Below, in pieces: positions 21,378 through 29,834 of a stretch of DNA of 64,000 nucleotides. The position numbers and the translations under genes were made by a program. The notes below the pieces were generated by a model. That model was not told the origin of the DNA. It searched no databases and was given only the letters and a program-made list of their open reading frames with translations. Source of the stretch: Gordonia rubripertincta (lineage in GTDB: Bacteria; Actinomycetota; Actinomycetes; Mycobacteriales; Mycobacteriaceae); contig NZ_CP136136.1 of assembly GCF_038024875.1 (NCBI RefSeq), forward strand, positions 3,286,001 through 3,350,000. Reading direction: 5' to 3'. The number at the start of each line of letters is the position of its first letter. Within the stretch, counting starts at the first letter, position 1.

Positions 21378-22580
21378 ATGTCCTCGACTCCTGACAACAC
21401 GACGGTCATCGTCGCCGGCGCACGTACTCCTTTCGGCCGCCTCCTGGGCTCGCTGAAGGACTTCAGCGGCGTCGACCTCGGTGCGGTGGCCATCCAGGGC
21501 GCCCTGGAGAAGTCCGGGGTCCCGGCCTCGGAGGTCCAGTACGTGATCATGGGCCAGGTGCTGACCGCGGGGGCAGGTCAGATGCCGGCTCGCCAGGCCG
21601 CGATCAAGGCCGGTATCGGCTGGGACGTCCCGACCCTGACCATCAACAAGATGTGTCTCTCGGGCATCGACGCCATCGCGCTCGCCGACCAGCTCATCCG
21701 CGCCGGCGAGTTCGACGTCGTCGTCGCCGGCGGCCAGGAGTCGATGACCCAGGCCCCGCACCTGCTGCCGAACAGCCGCGGCGGCTTCAAGTACGGCAAC
21801 ACCGAGCTCGTCGACCACATGGCCTTCGACGGCCTGCACGACGCCTTCACCGATCAGCCGATGGGTGCGCTGACCGAGCAGGGCAACGACAAGGACGGCT
21901 TCACCCGCGAGCAGCAGGACGAGTTCGCCGCACGAAGCCACCAGCTCGCCGCCGCCGCCTGGAAGAACGGCGTCTTCGACGACGAGGTCGTGCCGGTGTC
22001 GATCCCGCAGCGCAAGGGCGACCCCATCCAGTTCACCGAGGACGAGGGCATCCGCGCGAACACCACCGCGGAGTCGCTGTCGGGTCTGCGTCCGGCCTTC
22101 CGCAAGGACGGCACCATCACCGCGGGCAACTCCTCGCAGATCTCCGACGGTGCCGCCGCGGTCGTCGTGATGTCCAAGGCCAAGGCGGAGGAGCTGGGGG
22201 TGACCTGGCTTGCCGAGATCGGTGCCCACGGCGTCGTCGCGGGTCCGGACTCCAGCCTGCAGGCCCAGCCGGCCAACGCCATCGCCAAGGCCTGTGCCCG
22301 TGAGGGCATCGCCCCGGCCGACCTCGACCTCATCGAAATCAACGAAGCCTTCGCCGCGGTCGGCCTGGCCTCGGCCCAGCAGCTGGGCGTCGACGAGGAC
22401 AAGATCAACGTCAACGGCGGCGCGATCGCCGTCGGCCACCCGATCGGTACCTCCGGCGCCCGCATCACCCTGCACCTGGCTCTCGAGCTGCAGCGTCGTG
22501 GCGGCGGCGTCGGTGCCGCCGCGCTGTGCGGTGCCGGCGGCCAGGGCGACGCCCTGATCGTCCGCGTCCCGAAGGCCTGA
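21378..22580 (+). CDS. acetyl-CoA C-acetyltransferase (thiolase)
   Basis: This 400-residue thiolase condenses or cleaves acetyl-CoA/acetoacetyl-CoA. The nucleophile Cys93 lies in NKMCLSGIDA. The other two active-site signatures, GHPIGTSGARI and CGAGGQGDAL, are near the C-terminus, with NEAFAAV before them. It corresponds to FadA4 of Mycobacterium by position (next to the epimerase and thioredoxin genes). An AGGTTC-like RBS precedes ATG 21378, and a perfect 16-bp hairpin follows the stop. Confidence 0.92.
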   Translation: MSSTPDNTTVIVAGARTPFGRLLGSLKDFSGVDLGAVAIQGALEKSGVPASEVQYVIMGQVLTAGAGQMPARQAAIKAGIGWDVPTLTINKMCLSGIDAIALADQLIRAGEFDVVVAGGQESMTQAPHLLPNSRGGFKYGNTELVDHMAFDGLHDAFTDQPMGALTEQGNDKDGFTREQQDEFAARSHQLAAAAWKNGVFDDEVVPVSIPQRKGDPIQFTEDEGIRANTTAESLSGLRPAFRKDGTITAGNSSQISDGAAAVVVMSKAKAEELGVTWLAEIGAHGVVAGPDSSLQAQPANAIAKACAREGIAPADLDLIEINEAFAAVGLASAQQLGVDEDKINVNGGAIAVGHPIGTSGARITLHLALELQRRGGGVGAAALCGAGGQGDALIVRVPKA

Positions 22581-22592
22581 GCACACCGCTGA

Positions 22593-22629
22593 AGGAGACT
22601 TCTACGACACTTTGTCGTAGAAGTCTCCT
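22593..22629 (+). terminator. thiolase terminator, 16-bp perfect stem
   Basis: The arms 22593-22608 and 22614-22629 are perfectly complementary around a 5-nt loop, 12 nt after the thiolase stop. The stem ends only 12 nt before the next start codon (22642), so any transcript of the DUF3817 gene coming from upstream would fold its translation-start region. Confidence 0.8.
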
Positions 22630-22641
22630 GCGGCAGGCACA

Positions 22642-23046
22642 ATGAGGAACATGCTGTCTTTCTTCGACCTGAGCACGCCCGCCAAGCGCTTCCGCCTCGT
22701 TGCCGTGGCGGAGGCGATCACCTGGGCGTGGCTGATTGTGGGGATGGTCCTCAAGCGCGTCAACGACGACCCCGAGGCCATCGCACTTCCCGGCGCCACC
22801 CACGGTGCCGTGTTCGTGATCTTCGTGATCGTCGCCCTGATCACCGCGTACCAGCTCAAGTGGAACGCCGTGAAGTGGGAGATCCCGCTCGGCGGGCGAC
22901 GGATCGGGATCCCGATCGTGACCCTGCTGGCGCTCGTCTCGAGCATCCCGCCCTTCGGCACGATCGTCTTCGAGTGGTGGGCCAAGCGCAACGGCCACCT
23001 CGCCGAGCTGTCGGCCGGGCAGTCACCGCAGCAGGCCCCCGCCTGA
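22642..23046 (+). CDS. DUF3817 integral membrane protein
   Basis: This 134-residue protein has three predicted membrane spans: about 18-38 (VAVAEAITWAWLIVGMVLK), 55-75 (AVFVIFVIVALITAY) and 92-115 (IVTLLALVSSIPPFGTIVF), with a short loop of basic residues between the second and third. The DUF3817 pattern (LRxxAxxEGxxW / HGxxFxxYxx) is recognisable. The function is unknown. The start could also be ATG 22651 (MLSFFDLST). A second, minus-strand DUF3817 protein lies at 41673-42023. Confidence 0.75.
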   Translation: MRNMLSFFDLSTPAKRFRLVAVAEAITWAWLIVGMVLKRVNDDPEAIALPGATHGAVFVIFVIVALITAYQLKWNAVKWEIPLGGRRIGIPIVTLLALVSSIPPFGTIVFEWWAKRNGHLAELSAGQSPQQAPA

Positions 23047-23074
23047 CACGGGCGCCTGATCCGGAGGTAGTCCG

Positions 23075-24322
23075 CTGATCGTCGCAACCGAACTCCGCCG
23101 CTCCCGGCGGGCGGTCGCCACGGTCTTCGCTCTCAACGGTTTCCTCGCCGCGATGTGGGTGGCACACATCCCGGTCATCAGCGACCGTGCCGACGTCGGA
23201 CACGACGAACTCGGCGGCCTGTTGCTGCTGCTCGGCGGTTCCGCCTTCGTCGGGATGCAGGTGTGCGGCCCCCTCATCGACCGCTGGGGTTCGAGACCGC
23301 TGACCATCGGTGCCGCCCTGCTCCTGTCGGGTGTCATCGTCATGCCGGTCCTGGCCGTCGACACGCTCACCCTCGGCGCAGCACTCGCCGCCTTCGGCTT
23401 CGCGAACGGGTGCCTCGACGTCTCGATGAACGCCCAGGCGGTCGCGGTCGAACGCACCTACCGCCGACCGATCATGTCGTCGTTCCACGGGTTCTTCTCG
23501 GCCGGCAGCCTCGTCGGCTCCGGTGTGGTCGCCGCGACGCTGTGGGGTGAAGTCGGTGTCGTGCCGACCGTCACCTGTGCGGCGATGGCGGGTTTCGTGG
23601 TGGTCGCCGCGGTGGCGCGTCACCTCGTCGGCCACGGCGAGACCCCCGCGGCGAGCCCATCGTCGGATGATGCGTCGGACTCCGGCACCGTGTCCTGGTG
23701 GCACGCCATCGACCGGCGTCGGCTGGCGCTCCTCGCGGTCGTCGCCTTCGGGCTGATGCTCGCCGAGGGCACCGCCTACGACTGGAGCGCCCTGCACATC
23801 GTCGAGAGCCACGGGACCAGCGAGGCGATCGGCGCGATCGCCTTCGGCGCCTTCAGCGCGACCATGACCATCGCGAGATTCGTCATCGACCCGGTGGTCG
23901 CCGCGGTGGGTGCGGTCCGCGTGCTCCGGGTCGGCGCGCTCGTCGGCATGGCCGGCATGACGATCGCGATCGCCTCCCCGATACCCGCCCTCGCGGTCCT
24001 CGGATGGGCTGTCTTCGGCCTGGGGCTGGCCGGCCTCATCCCGCAGATCTTCACCGCCGCGGGCAACCTCACCGAATCCGCGGGCGGACGGACGATCTCG
24101 ATCGTCGTCGGCTGCGGGTATCTCGGCATGCTCGCCGGTCCCGCCGTCGTCGGGTTCATCAGCAGCCGAACGAGTCTCGACACCGGGTTGCTCGCAGCGC
24201 TGGCCGCGCTGCTTCTCGCGGTGTTCTTCGCCGGGGTCGTCCGCCCGCGCGAACAACCGGTGTCCGCGCTGGGCGAACCTCGGTCATCGAGCCCGGGTGG
24301 TCGTGCCACACTAGAGGAGTGA
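23075..24322 (+). CDS. MFS transporter, probable CTG start
   Basis: This hydrophobic protein of about 415 residues has the twelve-span major facilitator layout, split by a loop at about 185-210 (GETPAASPSSDD...), and ends in a soluble tail. It resembles sugar/drug efflux MFS members (FALNGFLAAMWVAHIPVI as span 1). The first ATG (23153) would delete half of span 1. In the open frame after the stop at 23057 the only start-like codon before it is CTG 23075, 7 nt after a perfect GGAGG (23063-23067). I therefore take CTG as the start. Its 3' end overlaps the thioredoxin gene by 4 bp. The substrate is unknown. Confidence 0.75.
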   Translation: MIVATELRRSRRAVATVFALNGFLAAMWVAHIPVISDRADVGHDELGGLLLLLGGSAFVGMQVCGPLIDRWGSRPLTIGAALLLSGVIVMPVLAVDTLTLGAALAAFGFANGCLDVSMNAQAVAVERTYRRPIMSSFHGFFSAGSLVGSGVVAATLWGEVGVVPTVTCAAMAGFVVVAAVARHLVGHGETPAASPSSDDASDSGTVSWWHAIDRRRLALLAVVAFGLMLAEGTAYDWSALHIVESHGTSEAIGAIAFGAFSATMTIARFVIDPVVAAVGAVRVLRVGALVGMAGMTIAIASPIPALAVLGWAVFGLGLAGLIPQIFTAAGNLTESAGGRTISIVVGCGYLGMLAGPAVVGFISSRTSLDTGLLAALAALLLAVFFAGVVRPREQPVSALGEPRSSSPGGRATLEE

Positions 24323-25326
24323 CGCGACCAACCAATCGTCAGCAGGCCGCCGCGGCGGCCCGTCAGCAAGCTGCTGCCGCCATGGCCATGACCGGTGCCG
24401 TCGATCTCGGCGGAATCAAGGAGCGGGCCGAAGCCCAACGGGCCCAGTCCCAGCGGGCCCAGCGCCCCCAGGCGCAACGCGATGACACCCCGGGCCCCGG
24501 CACGCCGCCCCCGTCCGCGCCTCCGGCTGCGGCCGGTGCGAGCGTCATCGACGTCACCGAGGAGACCTTCGAGGCCGAGGTCCTCAACCGGTCGATGCAG
24601 CAGCTCGTCGTCGTCGACCTCTGGGCCGAATGGTGCGGGCCGTGCAAGCAGCTCTCGCCGGTCCTCGAGCGTCTCGCCGCCGAGTCCGCTGGCCGCTGGG
24701 TGCTCGCCAAGGTCGACGTCGACGCGAATCCCCGTATCTCGCAGGCCTTCCGGGTGCAGTCGATCCCGATGGTCGTGGCGATCGTGCAGGGACAGCCGGT
24801 CACCGCGTTCAACGGGGTCCGGTCCGAAGCGGAGATCACCGCGTGGATCGACGAGATCTTCGCGCAGGTCGGCAACGCACTGCCGGACGCCGCCGCCGGA
24901 GCCGCGCCCGAGCCCGAGCAGACCGATCCGCGCATGCTCGCCGCCGAGGAGAAGCTCAACGACGGCGACTTCGACGGAGCGCTCGCTGCCTACCGCGCCG
25001 TCGCGGAAGCCGAACCCGACAACGTCGAGGCGGCGTCGGCGGCGCGGAACCTCGAGTTCATCCTGCGCGCGCAGGCGCACGACCCGAGCATCGTCGAGAC
25101 CGCGTCGCCGCGCGACATCGACGCCCAGCTCGCGGCCGCGGACGTTCTGCTGCTGTCGCAGCAGCCCGAGGCGGCCTTCGACCGCATCATCGACGTGGTC
25201 CGCGTGACCCACGGTGAGGAGCGCACCCGCGCCCGGACGCGGCTTCTCGAGCTGTTCGAGCTGTTCGATCCGGCCGAACCCTTCGTCGTGTCCGCGCGGC
25301 GGAAGCTGGCCAGCGCGCTCTACTGA
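24319..25326 (+). CDS. thioredoxin-domain protein with C-terminal TPR region (YbbN/CnoX-like)
   Basis: The 335-residue protein has a low-complexity Ala/Gln N-terminal tail (1-72), a thioredoxin fold (about 75-180) with the WCGPCK redox site at Cys106 and Cys109 and cis-proline SIPM, and an alpha-helical TPR-like C-terminal half (about 200-335). This matches Rv1324 of M. tuberculosis, at the same place after the thiolase. Such proteins act as redox-active chaperone partners. GTG 24319 overlaps the MFS stop; a CACACT box 6 nt upstream hints at an additional leaderless start. Confidence 0.88.
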   Translation: MTRPTNRQQAAAAARQQAAAAMAMTGAVDLGGIKERAEAQRAQSQRAQRPQAQRDDTPGPGTPPPSAPPAAAGASVIDVTEETFEAEVLNRSMQQLVVVDLWAEWCGPCKQLSPVLERLAAESAGRWVLAKVDVDANPRISQAFRVQSIPMVVAIVQGQPVTAFNGVRSEAEITAWIDEIFAQVGNALPDAAAGAAPEPEQTDPRMLAAEEKLNDGDFDGALAAYRAVAEAEPDNVEAASAARNLEFILRAQAHDPSIVETASPRDIDAQLAAADVLLLSQQPEAAFDRIIDVVRVTHGEERTRARTRLLELFELFDPAEPFVVSARRKLASALY

Positions 25327-25345
25327 CCGGCAACCCGGACGTTTC

Positions 25346-25380
25346 GGCAAACCCAGCATCTCCGTGATGCTGGGTTTGCC
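25346..25380. terminator. bidirectional terminator, 15-bp perfect stem
   Basis: The arms 25346-25360 and 25366-25380 pair perfectly around TCCGT, midway between the convergent thioredoxin (stop 25326) and glgB (stop 25396) genes, so one stem can end both transcripts. Confidence 0.85.
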
Positions 25381-25395
25381 TATAACGGGATGGGT

Positions 25396-27675
25396 TCACG
25401 GACGGCGGGGAGCCAGCCAGATGGCGGAGTTGGCCGGCAGCATGACCCGGGCCGACGTGGGGCGTCCGTGATACGACGGCCCGTCGGCGGTCACTGCCCC
25501 CAGGTTGCCGCGGCCGGCACCGCTGTAGGCGTCGGCGTCGGTGTTCAGGATCTCCTCCCACACCCCGCCCTGCGGCAGACCGACCTGGTAGTCGGCGCGG
25601 TCCGAGCCGGAGAAGTTGAAGATGCAGGCGACGACCGACCCGTCCTCCCCGAACCGCAGGAAGCTGATCACGTTGTTCGCGGTGTCGTTGGCGTCGATCC
25701 ACTCGTAGCCCAGGGGTGTGATGTCCTGCGTGTAGAGCGCCGGGGACGCCTGGTAGATCCGGTTGAGGTCGGTGACCAGCGCCGAGATCCCGGAATGCAG
25801 TTCACCCTCCCAGCCCTCGAGCTGATGCCAGTCGAGGCTGCGGTTGTCGGCCCATTCGCCGACCTGGCCGAACTCCTGACCCATGAACAACAGCTGCTTG
25901 CCGGGGTGCGACCACATGTAGGCGAGGTAGACGCGCGCGCCGGCGGCCTTGGTGAAGGAGTCGCCGGGCATCCGCGTCCAGAGCGTGCCCTTGCCGTGGA
26001 CCACCTCGTCGTGCGACAGCGGCAGCACGAAGTTCTCACTCCACGCGTACATCAGCGAGAACGTGATCTCGTGGTGGTGGAAGCTGCGGTGGATCTGATC
26101 CCGCGACAGGTAGTCGAGGCTGTCGTGCATCCAGCCCATGTTCCATTTGAAGCTGAAACCCAGGCCGCCGAGATCGGTCATCCGGGTGACGCCCGGCCAG
26201 GCGGTGGACTCCTCGGCGACGGTGATGACGCCGGGGAAGTGTTTGTGGACCGTCGCGTTGGTCTCTTGCAGGAATTGCACCGCCTCGAGGTTCTCGCGGC
26301 CGCCGTGGATGTTGGGTCGCCACTGTCCGTCGGGGCGTGAGTAGTCGAGGTAGAGCATCGACGCGACGGCGTCGACGCGCAGTCCGTCGATGTGGAACTC
26401 GCTGAACCAGAACAGCGCGTTGGCGACCAGGAAGTTGCGGACCTCGTGGCGGCCGAAGTCGAAGACGTAGGTGCCCCAGTCGAGTTGTTCGCCGCGCATC
26501 GGGTCGGCGTGCTCGTAGAGCGGGGTGCCGTCGAAGCGCGCCAGGGCCCATTCGTCCTTGGGGAAATGCGCGGGAACCCAGTCGACGAGCACCGCGATAC
26601 CGCGCGAATGCAGGTGGTCGACGAGATAGCGGAAGTCGTCGGGGGTGCCGAACCGGGCCGTCGGCGCGTAGTACGACGTCACCTGGTAACCCCACGAACC
26701 GCCGAAGGGGTGCTCGGCCACGGGCAGGAATTCGACGTGTGTGAAGCCCTTCTCGACGACGTAGTCGGCGAGCTGATGAGCGAGCTCGCGGTAGCCCAGG
26801 CCCTGTCGCCACGACGCCAGGTGCACCTCGTAGATGCTCATCGGCTCGCGCTCGGGTGAGGAGGCCTCCCGGCGCGCGATCCAGGCGTCGTCGGACCAGA
26901 CGTACTGCGACTGTGTCACGACCGACGCGGTCGACGGCGGGGGTGTGGTCCGGTAGGCCATCGGATCGGCCTTGTCGCGGATCACACCGTCGGCGCCGTG
27001 CACCCGGAACTTGTAGTGCGCGCCGTCGCCGACGTCGGGGACGAACACCTCCCAGACACCGCTGACCCCGATCTTGCGCATGGGAGCCATGCGGCCGGTC
27101 CAGTGGTCGAAGTCCCCGATGACGGCCACACCGTGCGCGTTGGGTGCCCAGACCGAGAACGCGGTGCCGGTGACCTCGCCGTCGGCGGTGGTGTAGGAGA
27201 CCACGCGGGCCCCGAGTGCCTGCCACAGCGCCTCGTGCCGGCCCTCGCTGAACAGGTGGATGTCGATGTCGCCGAGGCTCGGGAGGAAGCGGTAGCCGTC
27301 GGCGACGACGAACTCGGCGGTGCCGCCGGAACCGTCGGGATAGACGATCCGGTAGCGGTAGTCCATCAGGTCGGCGATCGGCACGGTGACGACCCAGAGG
27401 TCGTCGGTCTGGCGGGTCATCGGGTGATCGACGCCGCCGATGACCGCGGACACCGACAGCGCGTCGGGTCGCAGGGTGCGCAGGATCGTGGTTCCGCCCG
27501 GTGCGTCGTGCGCTCCGAGGAACGCGTGCGGCTCCGGATGGGTCAGCGCGTCGAGGCGGCGCAGGTCGTGACCGGTCGCCTTCGGGTCGGGGAGATCGGC
27601 TGCGGTGTCGGGGGTGTCGGCGCCGGAGTGCGTTTCGGGGTCGGTGGGGGACTCGGGATCACGACGATCGGTCAC
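25396..27675 (-). CDS. glgB: 1,4-alpha-glucan branching enzyme GlgB
   Basis: GlgB makes alpha-1,6 branches in glycogen-like alpha-glucan. The 759-residue product has an N-terminal linker, two beta-sandwich (CBM48-type) modules up to about residue 240, a GH13 barrel with catalytic Asp435 (GLRVDAVASML) and Glu488 (TVAEEST), and an all-beta C-terminal domain. The 53-residue spacing of these two residues equals that in M. tuberculosis GlgB. GTG 27675 is chosen because GTGAGG sits 5 nt upstream; GTG 27681 is an alternative. It follows glgE by 7 bp and is surely cotranscribed. Confidence 0.95.
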   Translation of the reverse strand: MTDRRDPESPTDPETHSGADTPDTAADLPDPKATGHDLRRLDALTHPEPHAFLGAHDAPGGTTILRTLRPDALSVSAVIGGVDHPMTRQTDDLWVVTVPIADLMDYRYRIVYPDGSGGTAEFVVADGYRFLPSLGDIDIHLFSEGRHEALWQALGARVVSYTTADGEVTGTAFSVWAPNAHGVAVIGDFDHWTGRMAPMRKIGVSGVWEVFVPDVGDGAHYKFRVHGADGVIRDKADPMAYRTTPPPSTASVVTQSQYVWSDDAWIARREASSPEREPMSIYEVHLASWRQGLGYRELAHQLADYVVEKGFTHVEFLPVAEHPFGGSWGYQVTSYYAPTARFGTPDDFRYLVDHLHSRGIAVLVDWVPAHFPKDEWALARFDGTPLYEHADPMRGEQLDWGTYVFDFGRHEVRNFLVANALFWFSEFHIDGLRVDAVASMLYLDYSRPDGQWRPNIHGGRENLEAVQFLQETNATVHKHFPGVITVAEESTAWPGVTRMTDLGGLGFSFKWNMGWMHDSLDYLSRDQIHRSFHHHEITFSLMYAWSENFVLPLSHDEVVHGKGTLWTRMPGDSFTKAAGARVYLAYMWSHPGKQLLFMGQEFGQVGEWADNRSLDWHQLEGWEGELHSGISALVTDLNRIYQASPALYTQDITPLGYEWIDANDTANNVISFLRFGEDGSVVACIFNFSGSDRADYQVGLPQGGVWEEILNTDADAYSGAGRGNLGAVTADGPSYHGRPTSARVMLPANSAIWLAPRRP

Positions 27676-27682
27676 GGGCACC

Positions 27683-29683
27683 TCACTGGATTCGGTAGGC
27701 GAGTCGCGCGGCGGCGGCGGGATCGAGCGGCGGCAGGGCCAGGATGTGGGCGACCGCGCGCCACGGCTCGAGCCGGACGTAGTTGTCCTGCCCCCACCAG
27801 TACTCCTCGCCGGACACCTCGTCGCGGACCGAGAAGTGGTCGTACCACTCGAACCCGAGTTTGGGCAGGTCGAGCCACACGGTCGATTCCTCGGCGGCGA
27901 ACGGGTTGAGGTTGATCACCACCACGACGCGATCGCCGGTCACCGGGTCGATCTTCGAGTAGGCGATCAGCGACGGGTTGTCCACGTGGTGGAAGTGGAT
28001 GTTCCGCAGCTGCTGCAGGGCGGGATGCCGGCGGCGGATCTCGTTGAGCGAGGTGATCCACGGTTCCAGCGACTCGCCTCGGCTCGCCGCCGCCTTGTAG
28101 TCGCGCGGACGCAGTTCGTACTTCTCGGAGTCCAGGTACTCCTCGCTGCCCTCGGCGACCGCCACGTGTTCGTAGAGTTCGTAGCCGCTGTAGACACCCC
28201 AGGTCGGGGCGAGGGTCGCGGCCAGGGCGGCGCGCAGCGCGAACATGCCCGGGCCCCCGTGCTGCAGGCTCTCGTGGAGGATGTCCGGGGTGTTCACGAA
28301 CAGGTTGGGACGCGCCTCGTCGGCGTGCTCGGCCAGCTCGAGACCGAACTGCTCGAGTTCCCACTTCTCCGTCTTCCAGGTGAAGTAGGTGTACGACTGG
28401 GTGAACCCGAGGCGCGCGAGCCCGTACAGACGCGCCGGCCGGGTGAACGACTCGGACAGGAACAGCACGTCCGGGTTCCGCTTCTTGACCTCGCTGATCA
28501 GCCACTCCCAGAAGTTCGGCGGCTTGGTGTGCGGGTTGTCGACGCGGAAGATGTCGACGCCCAGATCGACCCAGTGCAGGACCACCTTCAGCACCGCTCG
28601 GTAGATGCCGTTGCGGTCGTCGTCGAAGTTGAGCGGGTAGATGTCCTGGTACTTCTTCGGCGGGTTCTCCGCGTAGGCGATCGTGCCGTCGGGCTGGATG
28701 AAGAACCAGTCGGGGTGTTCGGTCGCCCAGGGATGGTCAGGTGCGCACTGCAGCGCGAGGTCGAGGGCGACCTCGAGGCCCAGTTCCCGGGCGCGTCCGA
28801 CGAAGTATCCGAAGTCCTCCTCGGAACCCAGCTGCGGGTGGATTGCGTCGTGGCCGCCGTCCTTCGACCCGATGGCCCACGGCGAACCGACGTCGTCCGG
28901 CCCGGCGACGAGCGTGTTGTTGCGTCCCTTGCGGTTGACCTCGCCGATGGGGTGGATCGGCGGCAGGTAGACGACGTCGAATCCCATCCCGGCGATGCGG
29001 GGGAGGTCCTCGGTGGCGGTGAGGAAGGTGCCGTGGACCGGATTGCCCTCGCCGTCCCAGCCGCCAGTGGAGCGGGGGAAGAACTCGTACCAGGACCCGA
29101 AGAGGGCGCGGGTGCGGTCGACCCACACGCGGTAGGTGCGGCTTTTGGTGACCAGCTCGCGGACCGGGTTGTCGTGGAGCAGTTCGACGACCTCCTCGGA
29201 GATCGCCAGGCTCACCCGGTTCTCGACCCGGCGGCGTCGGGCGCGGAGCAGACGTACGGCGTCGAGCAGGAGTTCGCGGTTCTCGTCGACGATGTCCTCG
29301 GCGGCGCGCTCGAGGATGCGGGCGCCGATCTCGACATCGTTGGCCAGATCGGCGGCGCCCTGACCGGCGTCGAGTTTCTTGGTGACCGCCGAACGCCAGG
29401 TGGTGTACGGGTCGCTCCAGGCCTCGATGCGGTACGACCAGAACCCGACCGTGTCGGGGACGAACGCGGCGTTGAACGTGTCCGGTTCGGGCGACGGCGT
29501 CATACGGATGTCGATGACCCCGCGTTGCGGTGCCTCGATGTGCAAGGTGACGCCGATCGCGTCGTGACCTTCGCGCCACGCGGTGGTGCTGACCGGGAAG
29601 AACTCTCCCACAACGGCTTTCGCGGGCTGTTGCCCTGCGGAGACGAGGGGTGCGATGTCATCGATACCCATGCGCCCGATCAC
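27683..29683 (-). CDS. glgE: alpha-1,4-glucan:maltose-1-phosphate maltosyltransferase GlgE
   Basis: GlgE extends linear alpha-glucan with maltosyl units from maltose-1-phosphate; GlgB then branches the product. The 666-residue protein is a GH13_3 enzyme with nucleophile Asp382 (FRVDNPHTKP), acid/base Glu411 (LSESFTRP) and Asp467 (NTPDILHE). The start GTG 29683 follows GGAGG by 6 nt. The longer reading frame beyond it is rejected because family members begin near GRMGIDDIAPLVS. M. tuberculosis has the same glgE-glgB order. Maltose-1-phosphate supply (GlgM, or TreS-Pep2) is not in the window. Confidence 0.95.
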   Translation of the reverse strand: MIGRMGIDDIAPLVSAGQQPAKAVVGEFFPVSTTAWREGHDAIGVTLHIEAPQRGVIDIRMTPSPEPDTFNAAFVPDTVGFWSYRIEAWSDPYTTWRSAVTKKLDAGQGAADLANDVEIGARILERAAEDIVDENRELLLDAVRLLRARRRRVENRVSLAISEEVVELLHDNPVRELVTKSRTYRVWVDRTRALFGSWYEFFPRSTGGWDGEGNPVHGTFLTATEDLPRIAGMGFDVVYLPPIHPIGEVNRKGRNNTLVAGPDDVGSPWAIGSKDGGHDAIHPQLGSEEDFGYFVGRARELGLEVALDLALQCAPDHPWATEHPDWFFIQPDGTIAYAENPPKKYQDIYPLNFDDDRNGIYRAVLKVVLHWVDLGVDIFRVDNPHTKPPNFWEWLISEVKKRNPDVLFLSESFTRPARLYGLARLGFTQSYTYFTWKTEKWELEQFGLELAEHADEARPNLFVNTPDILHESLQHGGPGMFALRAALAATLAPTWGVYSGYELYEHVAVAEGSEEYLDSEKYELRPRDYKAAASRGESLEPWITSLNEIRRRHPALQQLRNIHFHHVDNPSLIAYSKIDPVTGDRVVVVINLNPFAAEESTVWLDLPKLGFEWYDHFSVRDEVSGEEYWWGQDNYVRLEPWRAVAHILALPPLDPAAAARLAYRIQ

Positions 29684-29773
29684 TCGAAGCCTCCTCTCGT
29701 CAGCTCCCGCGACTGGCCAGGGTGCGTTGTCGGTCTCGCCTGCGTTGGTTTCACCGCTACCCAACCTAGTGCC

Positions 29774-29803
29774 CCGCGTAGGCGATTGTCTTGTCGTACG
29801 CGG
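29774..29803 (-). terminator. possible dinG terminator hairpin
   Basis: Seven-base arms CCGCGTA (29774-29780) and TACGCGG (29797-29803) lie 32 nt after the dinG stop and 91 nt before the glgE start. Loop of 16 nt and no T-run; tentative. Confidence 0.35.
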
Positions 29804-29834
29804 TCCTCGTGTCGGGTGTCTCCCCGCGGGCCGA

